From assembly GCA_018333785.1 (NCBI GenBank), contig JAGXSU010000200.1, forward strand, positions 1 through 35,519: 35,519 nt of DNA, given 5' to 3'. The notes beneath the pieces were generated by a model. That model worked only from the letters and a program-made list of their open reading frames with translations, searched no databases and had not been told where the DNA came from. A program made the translations under genes and the position numbers. Positions 9,280-16,873 of the stretch are shown here, one piece after another (position 1 is the stretch's first letter; the number at the start of each line of letters is the position of its first letter). This stretch comes from Methylomicrobium sp. (GTDB lineage Bacteria; Pseudomonadota; Gammaproteobacteria; Methylococcales; Methylomonadaceae).

Positions 9280-9618
9280 ATGGCCAAAGTATCGGTACGC
9301 ACCTATTCCCGCTATAGCCGGGAAGCGATGACGCTTCTGGGCAACCTTATCCGTGCTGCAAGAATAGAGCGCGAGATGACTGCACAAGAGGTTGCCGAAC
9401 GAGCTGGCATCTCGCGCGGACTATTGCAACGCATAGAAAAGGGGGAGCCCAAGTGTGAACTAGGGGCAACTTTTGAAGTTGCCGCCCTAGTCGGCGTCAA
9501 ACTTTTTGATATCGAAGCGACAACACTCAATGGACATATTCGTCAAACCGAGGACAAGCTCGCGCTTCTCCCTAAGTCTGTGCGGAAGAAAGTAAAAGTC
9601 GCTGATGATGACTTCTAA
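9280..9618 (+). CDS. HipB-like antitoxin, XRE-family helix-turn-helix
   Basis: A 112-residue protein with an XRE helix-turn-helix at about residues 20-75 (MTAQEVAERAGISRGLLQRI with EKGEP following). It should bind DNA upstream, bind the kinase encoded next door and hold it inactive, as HipB does. The C-terminal 35 residues are charged and likely flexible. The stop codon lies 14 nt inside the hipA-like gene, so the two are translationally coupled. The ribosome site is weak. The family call rests on the HTH plus the partner gene. Confidence 0.85.
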   Translation: MAKVSVRTYSRYSREAMTLLGNLIRAARIEREMTAQEVAERAGISRGLLQRIEKGEPKCELGATFEVAALVGVKLFDIEATTLNGHIRQTEDKLALLPKSVRKKVKVADDDF

Positions 9619-10870
9619 CCACGCCGATAAAGAAGCCTATGTCTGGATATGGTTACCTGAGACAACCGAGCCGGTCGTCGCGGGGAAGCTTGAATCCGAC
9701 GAACAGGGCAATATCCAATTCAACTACGGTAAAAGCTATCTGGAGCGCGTCAAAGATAGGCCTCAGGCTATTCCCATCTACCAGCCGGAGCTACCGCTCA
9801 AGAAGGGGGTATTGGCACTACCCGATGGGCTGAGCATGCCCGGCTGTATCCGTGATGCCGCTCCGGACGCATGGGGACGGCGCGTCATCATCAACAAAAA
9901 GCTTGGACGGAAAGGCAAGGAAACAGATACCCACGCGCTTGGCGAACTGACCTATTTACTGGAATCGGGCTCTGATCGTATCGGTGCATTGGATTTCCAG
10001 CGCTCGCCAAGTGAATACATCCCCCGCTCCGCAAGAAATACCCCGCTGGAGGAATTGCTTAAATCCGCGGAACGAGTCGAGCGAGGTGTCCCGCTCACAC
10101 CGGAGCTGGATCAAGCGCTATTCCATGGAAGCTCTATAGGTGGCGCGCGCCCCAAGGCCTTGATCGAAGACCAAGGAACAAAATACATCGCAAAATTTTC
10201 ATCGAATTCTGACCTCTACAGCGTCGTAAAGGCTGAATTCATCGCCATGCGGCTGGCAGCCGCAGCCGGGGTGAAAGCTGCCCCCGTAAAGCTTGTTCAA
10301 GCCGCAAACAAGGACATCCTTCTGATCGAACGATTTGATCGCAAAAAAATCGCCAATGGCTGGACACGCAAAGCCATGGTTTCCGCTTTAACGCTGTTTG
10401 GCCTCGATGACATGATGGCGCGTTACGCGAGCTATGAAACGTTTGCAGAAATCATACGGCATCGCTTCGATAGCCCCAAAAAAACGCTCGAAGAACTGTT
10501 TTCTCGTCTCGTCTTTAACATCTTGTGCGGCAATACCGATGACCACGCACGCAATCATGCGGCCTTTTGGAGCGGAAAAACACTCAGTCTTACGCCGGCA
10601 TACGATATTTGCCCGCAAAACCGTACCGGTAATGAAGCCTCACAAGCCATGCTCATTTCAGGAAACAACAATCTGAGCAATCTCAAGTCTTGCCTTGCAG
10701 CAGCACCCAGCTTCCAACTCTCGGAGGATGAAGCGAAAGCAATTATCGATAGGCAACACGAAGCAATAGAGGTGAATTGGGACAATGTGTGCGATGAGGC
10801 CACGCTCAGTGAGATTGATCGAAAACTGTTTTGGAAAAGGCAGTTTCTGAACCCTTCAGTGTTTCTGTAG
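9605..10870 (+). CDS. HipA-like serine/threonine kinase toxin
   Basis: A 421-residue HipA-fold kinase; family members phosphorylate aminoacyl-tRNA synthetases (GltX in E. coli) and cause growth arrest. Visible features are a HipA N-terminal region with PGCIRDAAPDAWGRR (79-93), the glycine/serine loop FHGSSIGGARPK (173-184), KYIAKF (193-198), the catalytic loop NTDDHARNH (310-318) and the metal-binding YDICP (333-337). All kinase landmarks are present, so it looks intact. Length is near E. coli HipA (440). It overlaps hipB by 14 nt and is flanked by the 50-bp direct repeats, which suggests horizontal arrival. The actual substrate cannot be predicted. Confidence 0.92.
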   Translation: MMTSNHADKEAYVWIWLPETTEPVVAGKLESDEQGNIQFNYGKSYLERVKDRPQAIPIYQPELPLKKGVLALPDGLSMPGCIRDAAPDAWGRRVIINKKLGRKGKETDTHALGELTYLLESGSDRIGALDFQRSPSEYIPRSARNTPLEELLKSAERVERGVPLTPELDQALFHGSSIGGARPKALIEDQGTKYIAKFSSNSDLYSVVKAEFIAMRLAAAAGVKAAPVKLVQAANKDILLIERFDRKKIANGWTRKAMVSALTLFGLDDMMARYASYETFAEIIRHRFDSPKKTLEELFSRLVFNILCGNTDDHARNHAAFWSGKTLSLTPAYDICPQNRTGNEASQAMLISGNNNLSNLKSCLAAAPSFQLSEDEAKAIIDRQHEAIEVNWDNVCDEATLSEIDRKLFWKRQFLNPSVFL

Positions 10871-11003
10871 ACTTGATCTGTCATATCGAGTATCCGCCTA
10901 CTACAGAACCGATTCAACTTCATCGCGTATTTCATTCCACAAGATATCTGTCAGGGTGTGTCAATGGCCAACAGAATTGAGCCGAATTTCGAGCATACAA
11001 TTC

Positions 11004-11226
11004 TCAATACAATTCATTATTTCCATGATATGGATCACCATAGATAATGGCATAACAAACCGGCGTCAACCCGAGACTGACGGCCAGACCGAACAAAAAT
11101 CCGGCAGATAAAGACAAGGCCGTCGGAATCAAAAACTGATCCTGCGCGCTGGTTTCCAGCAGAAGCGGCAAGACGGCGGCAAAAGACGTCAAAAATGCCA
11201 GCAGAATCGGACGAAAAGGGGAACGG
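11004..11226 (-). pseudogene. 3' remnant of an RND efflux transporter
   Basis: About 74 codons encode the end of an RND inner-membrane pump: the frame reads FRPILLAFLTSFAAVLPLLL, then LETSAQDQFLIPTALSLSAG and two hydrophobic stretches ending in NNELY and a TGA. The ETS.Q.QFLIP pattern is characteristic of the last transmembrane helices of acriflavine-resistance-type pumps. There is no upstream part: at 11226/11227 the sequence switches abruptly to the 50-bp repeat. It cannot make a working transporter. Confidence 0.8.
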
Positions 11227-11276
11227 AATGAAAGTCAATAGCGCCAGACCCATGCCGCCTTTCTTTTTCTAGATCA
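11227..11276 (+). repeat. 50-bp perfect direct repeat, right copy
   Basis: Second copy of 8912-8961. Here it has no gene in front of it; it abuts the truncated RND sequence, so it marks a recombination junction. Confidence 0.9.
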
Positions 11277-11334
11277 ATCCATTTAAGACCGTGTTTCGCT
11301 ATTTGAAAATTCGAACTCTAAGGCGATGTTCAAA

Positions 11335-11423
11335 GTAGGTTGCGGTTGGCGATATAGCCAACCCAACATTTCAAGGCGATGGCGTTAATGGTTGGGTTGC
11401 AAAAAACAGGCAATCCAACCTAC
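11335..11423. repeat. MITE-like palindromic dispersed repeat, copy 1
   Basis: The element starts GTAGGTTG and ends CAACCTAC, with an inner hairpin GGTTGGC-gatata-GCCAACC. Its first 39 bases recur at 20198-20236 and, inverted, at 23572-23610. No coding capacity. Probably a non-autonomous mobile or REP-type repeat. Confidence 0.75.
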
Positions 11424-11700
11424 ATAAATGGCTATAAACAGTTAGTCCGCTTTTCACCTCTGCAATGCAAAAAAATGAAAAACCCGCTCCGCTACTGCCA
11501 ATCAATATTTCCTTTTAACTATTTTTTACTATTAAAATAGTATTTTCTCCCGTACAATCCCGGACAGAATGATTTGAAATACACTGTTTTCATATTTTAA
11601 TAGCGTCATTACCAAGCTGACTCTGCGTTTTCTATATTCGCAAGCGGGTCTGCGCATCATTCCTGTGTAACGTTATTTTTTCAGTTAGGAGTTCAAGCCC
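11424..11700 (+). other. Upstream region of the RRM gene
   Basis: AT-rich non-coding sequence. It contains a 16-bp palindrome TACTATT-AA-AATAGTA at 11527-11542 and, at the end, a strong ribosome site TTAGGAG. A long 5' leader for the RNA-binding protein is possible but no promoter can be fixed. Confidence 0.4.
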
Positions 11701-11964
11701 ATGGTGAAGCTTTTTGTTCGCGGTTTACCACCCGCCACAACCGAATCCAGCCTAAGTATATTGTTTAGCGAATACGGTAAGGTATTCGATCTGGAAGTCA
11801 GCCGGGATCTGTTCTCGGGCCAGGCTCGTGGTTTTGCAACCGTTGAAATGGAAGGGCACGAAGCTCGCGCTGCCATTGCAGGACTGGATGGTCGCGATAT
11901 TGAGGGCAAGACGATTTATGTCGCCCTGGATAAAGGCCCCAAGACAGGACGAGGCCGGCGTTAA
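11701..11964 (+). CDS. RRM-domain RNA-binding protein
   Basis: An 87-residue protein that is essentially one RNA recognition motif: RNP2 is KLFVRGLP (3-10) and RNP1 is RGFATVEM (43-50), preceded by SGQA. A basic tail (KGPKTGRGRR) follows. Such small bacterial RRM proteins bind RNA and are often induced by cold; the role here is inferred. The start is well supported by AGGAG 9 nt upstream. Monocistronic in appearance. Confidence 0.93.
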   Translation: MVKLFVRGLPPATTESSLSILFSEYGKVFDLEVSRDLFSGQARGFATVEMEGHEARAAIAGLDGRDIEGKTIYVALDKGPKTGRGRR

Positions 11965-12113
11965 CCCAGACCGGACTATCAAAACAGACGCGTGAAAGAA
12001 CAACTTGTTCTGCTGAAGTTGCAGAGGCAACACAGCTCACGCGTCGAAGGCCGCTTATCGTACTTGAGTTCAAACTACCATTAGAATTGTAAATTGTAGT
12101 TATTGACCTGTTT

Positions 12114-12908
12114 ATGAACATGAAAAGATCATCCCGGATGCCTTCCCAATCCCCGATTGACTCCATCATACAAGACTCATCTGTAGAAAATTTGGATTCA
12201 GTAGGCCTGCGTGTCCGATATTATCGGGAACGCCTCGGTTTAAGCCAGGATGAATTGGCCTTGCGTGTTGGTGCAGCACAGCAAACCATTCAGAGCCTGG
12301 AATCAGGAAAAATTAGAAAAAGTACTTTTTTACCGCTGATTGCCAAAGAGCTGGGCGCCGATTTCGATACCTTGCTGTTCGGTAGCGAACACCCCCCTCA
12401 CGTCAAGACTGAACGCCCGCTTTTAATGGCCAGCACGCGACGGGTTCCGCTTTTTTCCACGCGGGACTGCGACCTGGTTCATACCTACCTTAACAATCAG
12501 TCAGTGCCTTCGCCCAGCGGAAAATGGGTGGCCATGGACTATTCCCTGCCCTTCGCAGAATCCGGACCTCGCTTGTTTGCCTTGAAATTAGGACTGAGTG
12601 ATGAAGCGTTTCAACCTGAATTTCGCCCCGGCGACCAATTGGTCATCGACCCTGATGCGCCCATTCAACCCAGCGATCCAGTCATCGTATTTAAACCGGG
12701 TGCCGGGCGGCTCAATCTAAGCAAATACCGTGTCTTGTCTCAATCCGGTTCCGGCATTGATTATGAACTCATCTCGCTACACCCCGATTATCCGAGCTTT
12801 ACCGGTGATGAACTTAAATCTCTGGAAATTCTGGGCCCGGTCATCCAGATGCGCCGCCCCATTTCCAGCCGCATTCGTCTAGCCGTTTTGGAAGAACCTG
12901 TTGGCTAA
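12114..12908 (+). CDS. XRE-family regulator with S24/LexA-like C-terminal domain
   Basis: 264 residues. An N-terminal helix-turn-helix (about residues 30-85, LSQDELALRVGAAQQTIQSL) is joined to a C-terminal S24-like fold (about 125-255) recognised by FRPGDQLVIDPDAPIQPSDP. In active S24 repressors a GDSM.P motif carries the nucleophile; here the equivalent stretch reads LGLSDEAFQPEFRPGD, so self-cleavage is doubtful. It probably acts as a transcriptional repressor with a sensor domain. Starts at 12114, 12120 and 12138 are all possible; none has a good ribosome site. Target genes are not evident. Confidence 0.85.
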   Translation: MNMKRSSRMPSQSPIDSIIQDSSVENLDSVGLRVRYYRERLGLSQDELALRVGAAQQTIQSLESGKIRKSTFLPLIAKELGADFDTLLFGSEHPPHVKTERPLLMASTRRVPLFSTRDCDLVHTYLNNQSVPSPSGKWVAMDYSLPFAESGPRLFALKLGLSDEAFQPEFRPGDQLVIDPDAPIQPSDPVIVFKPGAGRLNLSKYRVLSQSGSGIDYELISLHPDYPSFTGDELKSLEILGPVIQMRRPISSRIRLAVLEEPVG

Positions 12909-12956
12909 GCACGGCATGAACTTGAGTTTTAAATCTGTCGTGCGATTTCAACAGAC

Positions 12957-12993
12957 AAAAAAAAGCGCTTTATCCCGATTAAGGATAAAGCGC
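12957..12993 (-). terminator. Intrinsic terminator, minus strand (truA)
   Basis: A perfect 11-bp stem GCGCTTTATCC / GGATAAAGCGC with a 7-nt loop. Eight A residues precede it on the plus strand, giving U8 after the hairpin in minus-strand RNA. It therefore suits transcripts coming from truA, about 250 bp upstream, and the hairpin may also help end the S24-regulator message. Confidence 0.8.
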
Positions 12994-13241
12994 CAAACGC
13001 CTTAACTAACAATCACAACTGAGGAGGTAACCAACGCCAATTTCTTAACGTTTAATTACAATAAAGCAGTTACCGTGCCAATTAATAAAACCCCTTGTTA
13101 TTAGCCTTCATAACAGGCATCCCCGCCCACTTCAGTAGTAAATCGCATACATACTGTGGATAATTGAACACAAAACTGCCATATATTGAATCATTTCTGA
13201 CACAATTTACCCCAAAACAGCACCAATACAGTGCATCCACA

Positions 13242-14096
13242 TTATCCTGCCTGGACTTCTTCTCTACCCGATTCAGCAATGACAGGTTTCCCATGTTCAA
13301 AACGCGAGCAATTATCCGGCAACTTGGAAAATATCGGATGTTTTGCAATTCCGTAGACTTCCGGATAATAAACTCCGCCCAGATAGAGCCCGAAAGGAGG
13401 CGCAGTGACGCCCCCACATTCTCTTTTTTTTATGTCCAACAGTTCCCGTGTCCATTCGACAGGCTGTTTACCCATGCCGATAGTCATCAGCACACCGGCA
13501 ATATTTCTGACCATATGATGTAAAAAGGCATTCGCTGAAATATCGATAATGACCCGATCCTGTTCACGGTAAACATCAATAAAATGCATGATGCGACAAG
13601 GGCTTTTGGATTGGCAAGCTTGCGCCCTGAACGTTGAAAAATCATGGCTGCCTATCAAATGCTGGGCTGCTTCATGCATTTTTTCAGCATCCAGGGGCGA
13701 ATAACACCAGGTCACCTGGCTGCGCAATAAGGCGGATTTCATCGGACGATTGAGGATGACATAACGATAAAAACGCGCTATTGCACTGTAGCGGGCGTTG
13801 AATCCGTCAACCGCGACTTTGGCCCATAAAACCCGAACATCGGGCGGCAAATTGCAATTGACGCCCATCACCCATGCGCGCATCTCGCGTTGGGCATGGG
13901 TATCGAAATGAACCACCTGCTCCAGGGCATGAACCCCTGAATCGGTGCGTCCCGCACATTGCACAGTAATGGTTTCATTCGCGACAGCCGAAAGGGCTTT
14001 TTCCAATTCCAACTGAACAGAACGGCCATTTTTCTGCCATTGCCAACCAAAAAAATCGCTGCCGTCATATTCAATGCCCAAAACCATCCGGACCAT
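13242..14096 (-). CDS. truA: tRNA pseudouridine(38-40) synthase TruA
   Basis: 284 residues. TruA converts U38, U39 and U40 in the tRNA anticodon arm to pseudouridine in the cytoplasm. The catalytic Asp52 lies in CAGRTDSGVHA; FFGWQ (15-19), the central RFYRYVILN block and HHMVRNIAG near residue 195 are further family signatures. Length fits the family (E. coli 270). ATG 14096 and ATG 14087 (MVLGIEYDG) are both possible starts. The gene ends well before the minus-strand terminator at 12957, leaving a 250-bp untranslated region. Confidence 0.96.
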   Translation of the reverse strand: MVRMVLGIEYDGSDFFGWQWQKNGRSVQLELEKALSAVANETITVQCAGRTDSGVHALEQVVHFDTHAQREMRAWVMGVNCNLPPDVRVLWAKVAVDGFNARYSAIARFYRYVILNRPMKSALLRSQVTWCYSPLDAEKMHEAAQHLIGSHDFSTFRAQACQSKSPCRIMHFIDVYREQDRVIIDISANAFLHHMVRNIAGVLMTIGMGKQPVEWTRELLDIKKRECGGVTAPPFGLYLGGVYYPEVYGIAKHPIFSKLPDNCSRFEHGKPVIAESGREEVQAG

Positions 14097-14401
14097 TACT
14101 TCCTCGTCTTTTTTATTTCAAATAAGTGGATTGATCAGTAACTATTCATCGCGGCAAACAGACTTGTTCCCTCTCTCGCTGGGAAGGGACTGTTGTGCTT
14201 CACTCTGTATAGTTATACACATCGTAGATCGAAATTCGGCACCGGGGTGCCCGTCAAAGGACGCCGTAAATACATCCCTGTAGGCTCTATGCCAGCATCC
14301 ATGCTGGCAAAGCCTTTGCCGAACAACCCGTTGCCTCCTTAGGCACTGCCGAAATTTGAAGTGCGAAAAGAATACATTGATTACTACATCATTCGCACTA
14401 G
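14097..14401. repeat. Intergenic region with dispersed-repeat-like sequence
   Basis: No gene. From about 14228 to 14375 the sequence has the look of a non-coding dispersed repeat: near-inverted ends (CGAAATTCGGCAC / GCACTGCCGAAATTTG) and an internal hairpin GCCAGC-atccat-GCTGGC (14291-14308). No full second copy lies in this window, so the repeat status is an inference. Confidence 0.4.
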
Positions 14402-14878
14402 CTAAGCGAAAATAGTAACCTCTATACCCGGCTGTATAAGATCAAACAATTCTGCAATATCAGCATTTAACATCCGAATACAGCCGTGTGAGCGCGCAAT
14501 ACCGTCCATTAACTCGTCGGGCGAACCGTGTATATAAATGTAACGCCACGCCGTATCCACCTGGCCGTATCGGTTTTTTCCAGGCTCGAGACCTCCCAGC
14601 CAAAGAATGCGGGTTAATATCCAGTCACGCTCGGGAAACTGCCGGGCTAATTCCGGTGAATAGATTTCCCCGGTAGGCCTGCGTGCTTTAAAAACTGCAT
14701 TCAAGGGTAAACCGGAACCGATTTTTGCGCGGACTTTATGTTTTCCGATGGGCGTACATTCACTGCCCATCAACTCGCCCGGCCCGTTTTTGGCGGTTGA
14801 AACCGGGTAGGATGACTGGATTTTGCCGCCGTCGATCACGTAAAGCTGTTGATTGCTGATGGATATCTCAAGACGCAT
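14402..14878 (-). CDS. YkuD-family L,D-transpeptidase
   Basis: 158 residues covering just one YkuD domain. The active-site block is IHGSPDELMDGIARSHGCIR: His117, Ser130, His131, Gly132 and the catalytic Cys133. These enzymes form 3-3 cross-links in peptidoglycan or attach proteins to it, acting in the periplasm. No signal peptide or membrane helix is visible at the N-terminus, which begins directly with the first strand (MRLEISISNQQLYVID), so either export uses another route or the protein is cytoplasmic. It lies between truA and rlmD on the same strand. Confidence 0.92.
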   Translation of the reverse strand: MRLEISISNQQLYVIDGGKIQSSYPVSTAKNGPGELMGSECTPIGKHKVRAKIGSGLPLNAVFKARRPTGEIYSPELARQFPERDWILTRILWLGGLEPGKNRYGQVDTAWRYIYIHGSPDELMDGIARSHGCIRMLNADIAELFDLIQPGIEVTIFA

Positions 14879-14939
14879 GATGAATCAGTTTGCCGTTATA
14901 CCGAGAAAGAGATATTTTAATTTTCCATTTACTGTCTAT

Positions 14940-16277
14940 TTAACCCTTTTCAAACAAGGCAATGGACTCGACATGGGCGGTTTGAGGAAACATGTTCATG
15001 ACCCCTGCTTTGATCAGCTTATAACCCAGCTCATTGACCAGAATTCCGGCATCGCGCGCTAACGTGGAAGGATTGCAGGACACATAAACAATGGTTTCCG
15101 GCTGCCATTGTTTGAAATGGTGCAACACATCGGACGCACCGGCTCGGGACGGATCCAGCAGAATCTTATTGTATCGGCGATTGGCCCAAGGGAATTCACT
15201 GATGTCTTTGGTTAAATCAGCCGCATGAAATTCAGCGTTGGTAATGCCGTTAAACAGGGCATTTTCTCTGGCATGTTTGATCAAAGGCAAGTCGCCTTCG
15301 ATACCGGTAACATGTCCGGCTCTGCGCGCCATAGGCAGCGTAAAATTACCCAAACCGCAAAACAAATCCAGCACATGATCATCCTGGGTTAAATGCAACA
15401 CTTCGATTACCCGGTTCACCATGAGCCGGTTAATTTCATAATTAACCTGAGTAAACATCGCCGGCCTGAATTTAAAAACAATATCATGCTCGGGTAACGC
15501 ATAAGTCGGCATCACTTCGGGCTCGCCGTCTATCGGCACGATGGTATCGGGCCCTTTAGGCTGCAAACAAATACTCATGCCCAGCTGATGGGCGAATTGG
15601 CGCATGCGTTCCTTATCTTCCAAGGTCGGCGGCTCCATCACGCGAATGGAAAGCACACAGTCGTCATCGCCGATGGCCACTTCAATCTGCGGAATTTTGT
15701 CCTTGATCGTCAAGCCTCCGATCATTTCCGATAAAACCATCAGATTCATACCGACGCGGGGATGCATGACTTTGCAGCTTTCAATTTCGGCTAAATAAGG
15801 CTGGCGTTTTTCTCTAAACCCCACCAATACCCGGCCTTTTTTAGCAACATACTTGACGCCCATACGCGCTTTACGGCGGTAACCCCAGTGTGGCCCGTCC
15901 AAGGCCTCCCAAACCTGAGGAATTTCGAGCTTGCCTATCCGTTTAAACTGCTCTTCCAGCAATTCCTGCTTGATTTGTATCTGCTTGGCGGAGTCCACAT
16001 GCTGAAAACTGCACCCGCCGCACATAGAGTAATGCGGGCATTCGGCATCAACTCGAAACGCCGATCTGCTCAGCAGGTTCACCAATCTGCCTTCGGCATA
16101 ATCCTTACGGATATCGGTATAGACAAACTCAAGCTCTTCACCCGGCAGGCCTTCATCGATAAAAACCGCCTTACCGTCAACATGCGCAACGCCGCGTCCA
16201 TCATGAGTCATAGACTCAATCGTTGTTTTAACCGGCGTTGCCGGCATCACTTTTCTTGCTGGTCGTCTACGTGCCAT
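14940..16277 (-). CDS. rlmD: 23S rRNA (uracil(1939)-C5)-methyltransferase RlmD
   Basis: 445 residues from the preferred ATG at 16277, which has GGAAG upstream and sits 2 bp after the ydbL-like stop; a longer frame from 16322 would overlap that gene. An N-terminal TRAM domain (about 10-70) is followed by the Fe-S cysteines Cys80, Cys86, Cys89 and Cys168. The SAM motif is VLDLFCGLGNFTLP. Catalytic Cys401 is in YVSCNPSTLARD and the general-base Glu is in HVESIALF. Length matches E. coli RlmD (433). RlmD rather than RlmC or TrmA is chosen because of the TRAM domain and cysteine pattern. Confidence 0.94.
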   Translation of the reverse strand: MARRRPARKVMPATPVKTTIESMTHDGRGVAHVDGKAVFIDEGLPGEELEFVYTDIRKDYAEGRLVNLLSRSAFRVDAECPHYSMCGGCSFQHVDSAKQIQIKQELLEEQFKRIGKLEIPQVWEALDGPHWGYRRKARMGVKYVAKKGRVLVGFREKRQPYLAEIESCKVMHPRVGMNLMVLSEMIGGLTIKDKIPQIEVAIGDDDCVLSIRVMEPPTLEDKERMRQFAHQLGMSICLQPKGPDTIVPIDGEPEVMPTYALPEHDIVFKFRPAMFTQVNYEINRLMVNRVIEVLHLTQDDHVLDLFCGLGNFTLPMARRAGHVTGIEGDLPLIKHARENALFNGITNAEFHAADLTKDISEFPWANRRYNKILLDPSRAGASDVLHHFKQWQPETIVYVSCNPSTLARDAGILVNELGYKLIKAGVMNMFPQTAHVESIALFEKG

Positions 16278-16279
16278 AG

Positions 16280-16861
16280 TTATTTCTGCTTCCAGCTGCC
16301 GTTGGCCGTTTGAAACCACCAACCGGAATTTGCGTTACCCACCCACCGTGCGGCAAACGTGGATTTGATTTGTGTAGCCCATTCAGGATGACCATTGGCA
16401 TTGGCAATCGCCACATACAAACTTTCTCTATCGGCGTTTTCAGCAGCGACCAGACGGTTCACCTGATTCCGGTCTTTTAAAGGAACACTGGCTGCATCCC
16501 TTACCGTCAGCAAACCGGACGAAGCGATGCCTATAAAACCGGCATCATAATAACTTTTCAACCCGGAAAAGCGGCTTTGCATCTGTGCCGTCAATTTGCG
16601 GATTTCCGGAGAATCAATCGATAAATTGGCCTCTTGCGCCTGGGCCGATGAAATGAACATACTTAAAACGGCATCCACCGATTTATAAAAAGAGTGCTGC
16701 CAATCATTCAACTCACTTTTAGGCTCTCCTTGCGGGAGCGTCGTTTGGATATCCTTGATAATTTCATCAGCGGCTTTTTCAGCAGCAGCGGCCGGAAAAT
16801 AGATATTTATGGTCACACAGGCGGTTAACAGCACTATGCTTAAAAAAGATAATTGTTTCAT
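16280..16861 (-). CDS. ydbL: YdbL-like (DUF1318) lipoprotein
   Basis: 193 residues. A lipobox LTAC places the lipidated Cys at residue 15, followed by the family sequence VTINIYFPAAAAEKAADEII and the DUF1318 region. Distinctively it extends about 60 residues beyond the usual domain, ending NSGWWFQTANGSWKQK, where a tryptophan-rich tail is seen. In E. coli, ydbL lies in an operon with ydbH and the small lipoprotein gene ynbE, which act in phospholipid transport between the membranes. Here ydbL follows ydbH by 12 bp and no separate ynbE is present. rlmD begins 2 bp downstream, so transcription is probably continuous. Confidence 0.82.
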   Translation of the reverse strand: MKQLSFLSIVLLTACVTINIYFPAAAAEKAADEIIKDIQTTLPQGEPKSELNDWQHSFYKSVDAVLSMFISSAQAQEANLSIDSPEIRKLTAQMQSRFSGLKSYYDAGFIGIASSGLLTVRDAASVPLKDRNQVNRLVAAENADRESLYVAIANANGHPEWATQIKSTFAARWVGNANSGWWFQTANGSWKQK

Positions 16862-16873
16862 TGATGTCTCCAG

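Noticed and set aside
13020-13040. Strong GAGGAGGT ribosome-site-like sequence on the plus strand
   Set aside because: No start codon at a workable distance and no coding-like frame follows.
13082-13417. Minus-strand frame of 111 codons at the truA 3' end
   Set aside because: Overlaps truA in another frame without any recognisable motif.
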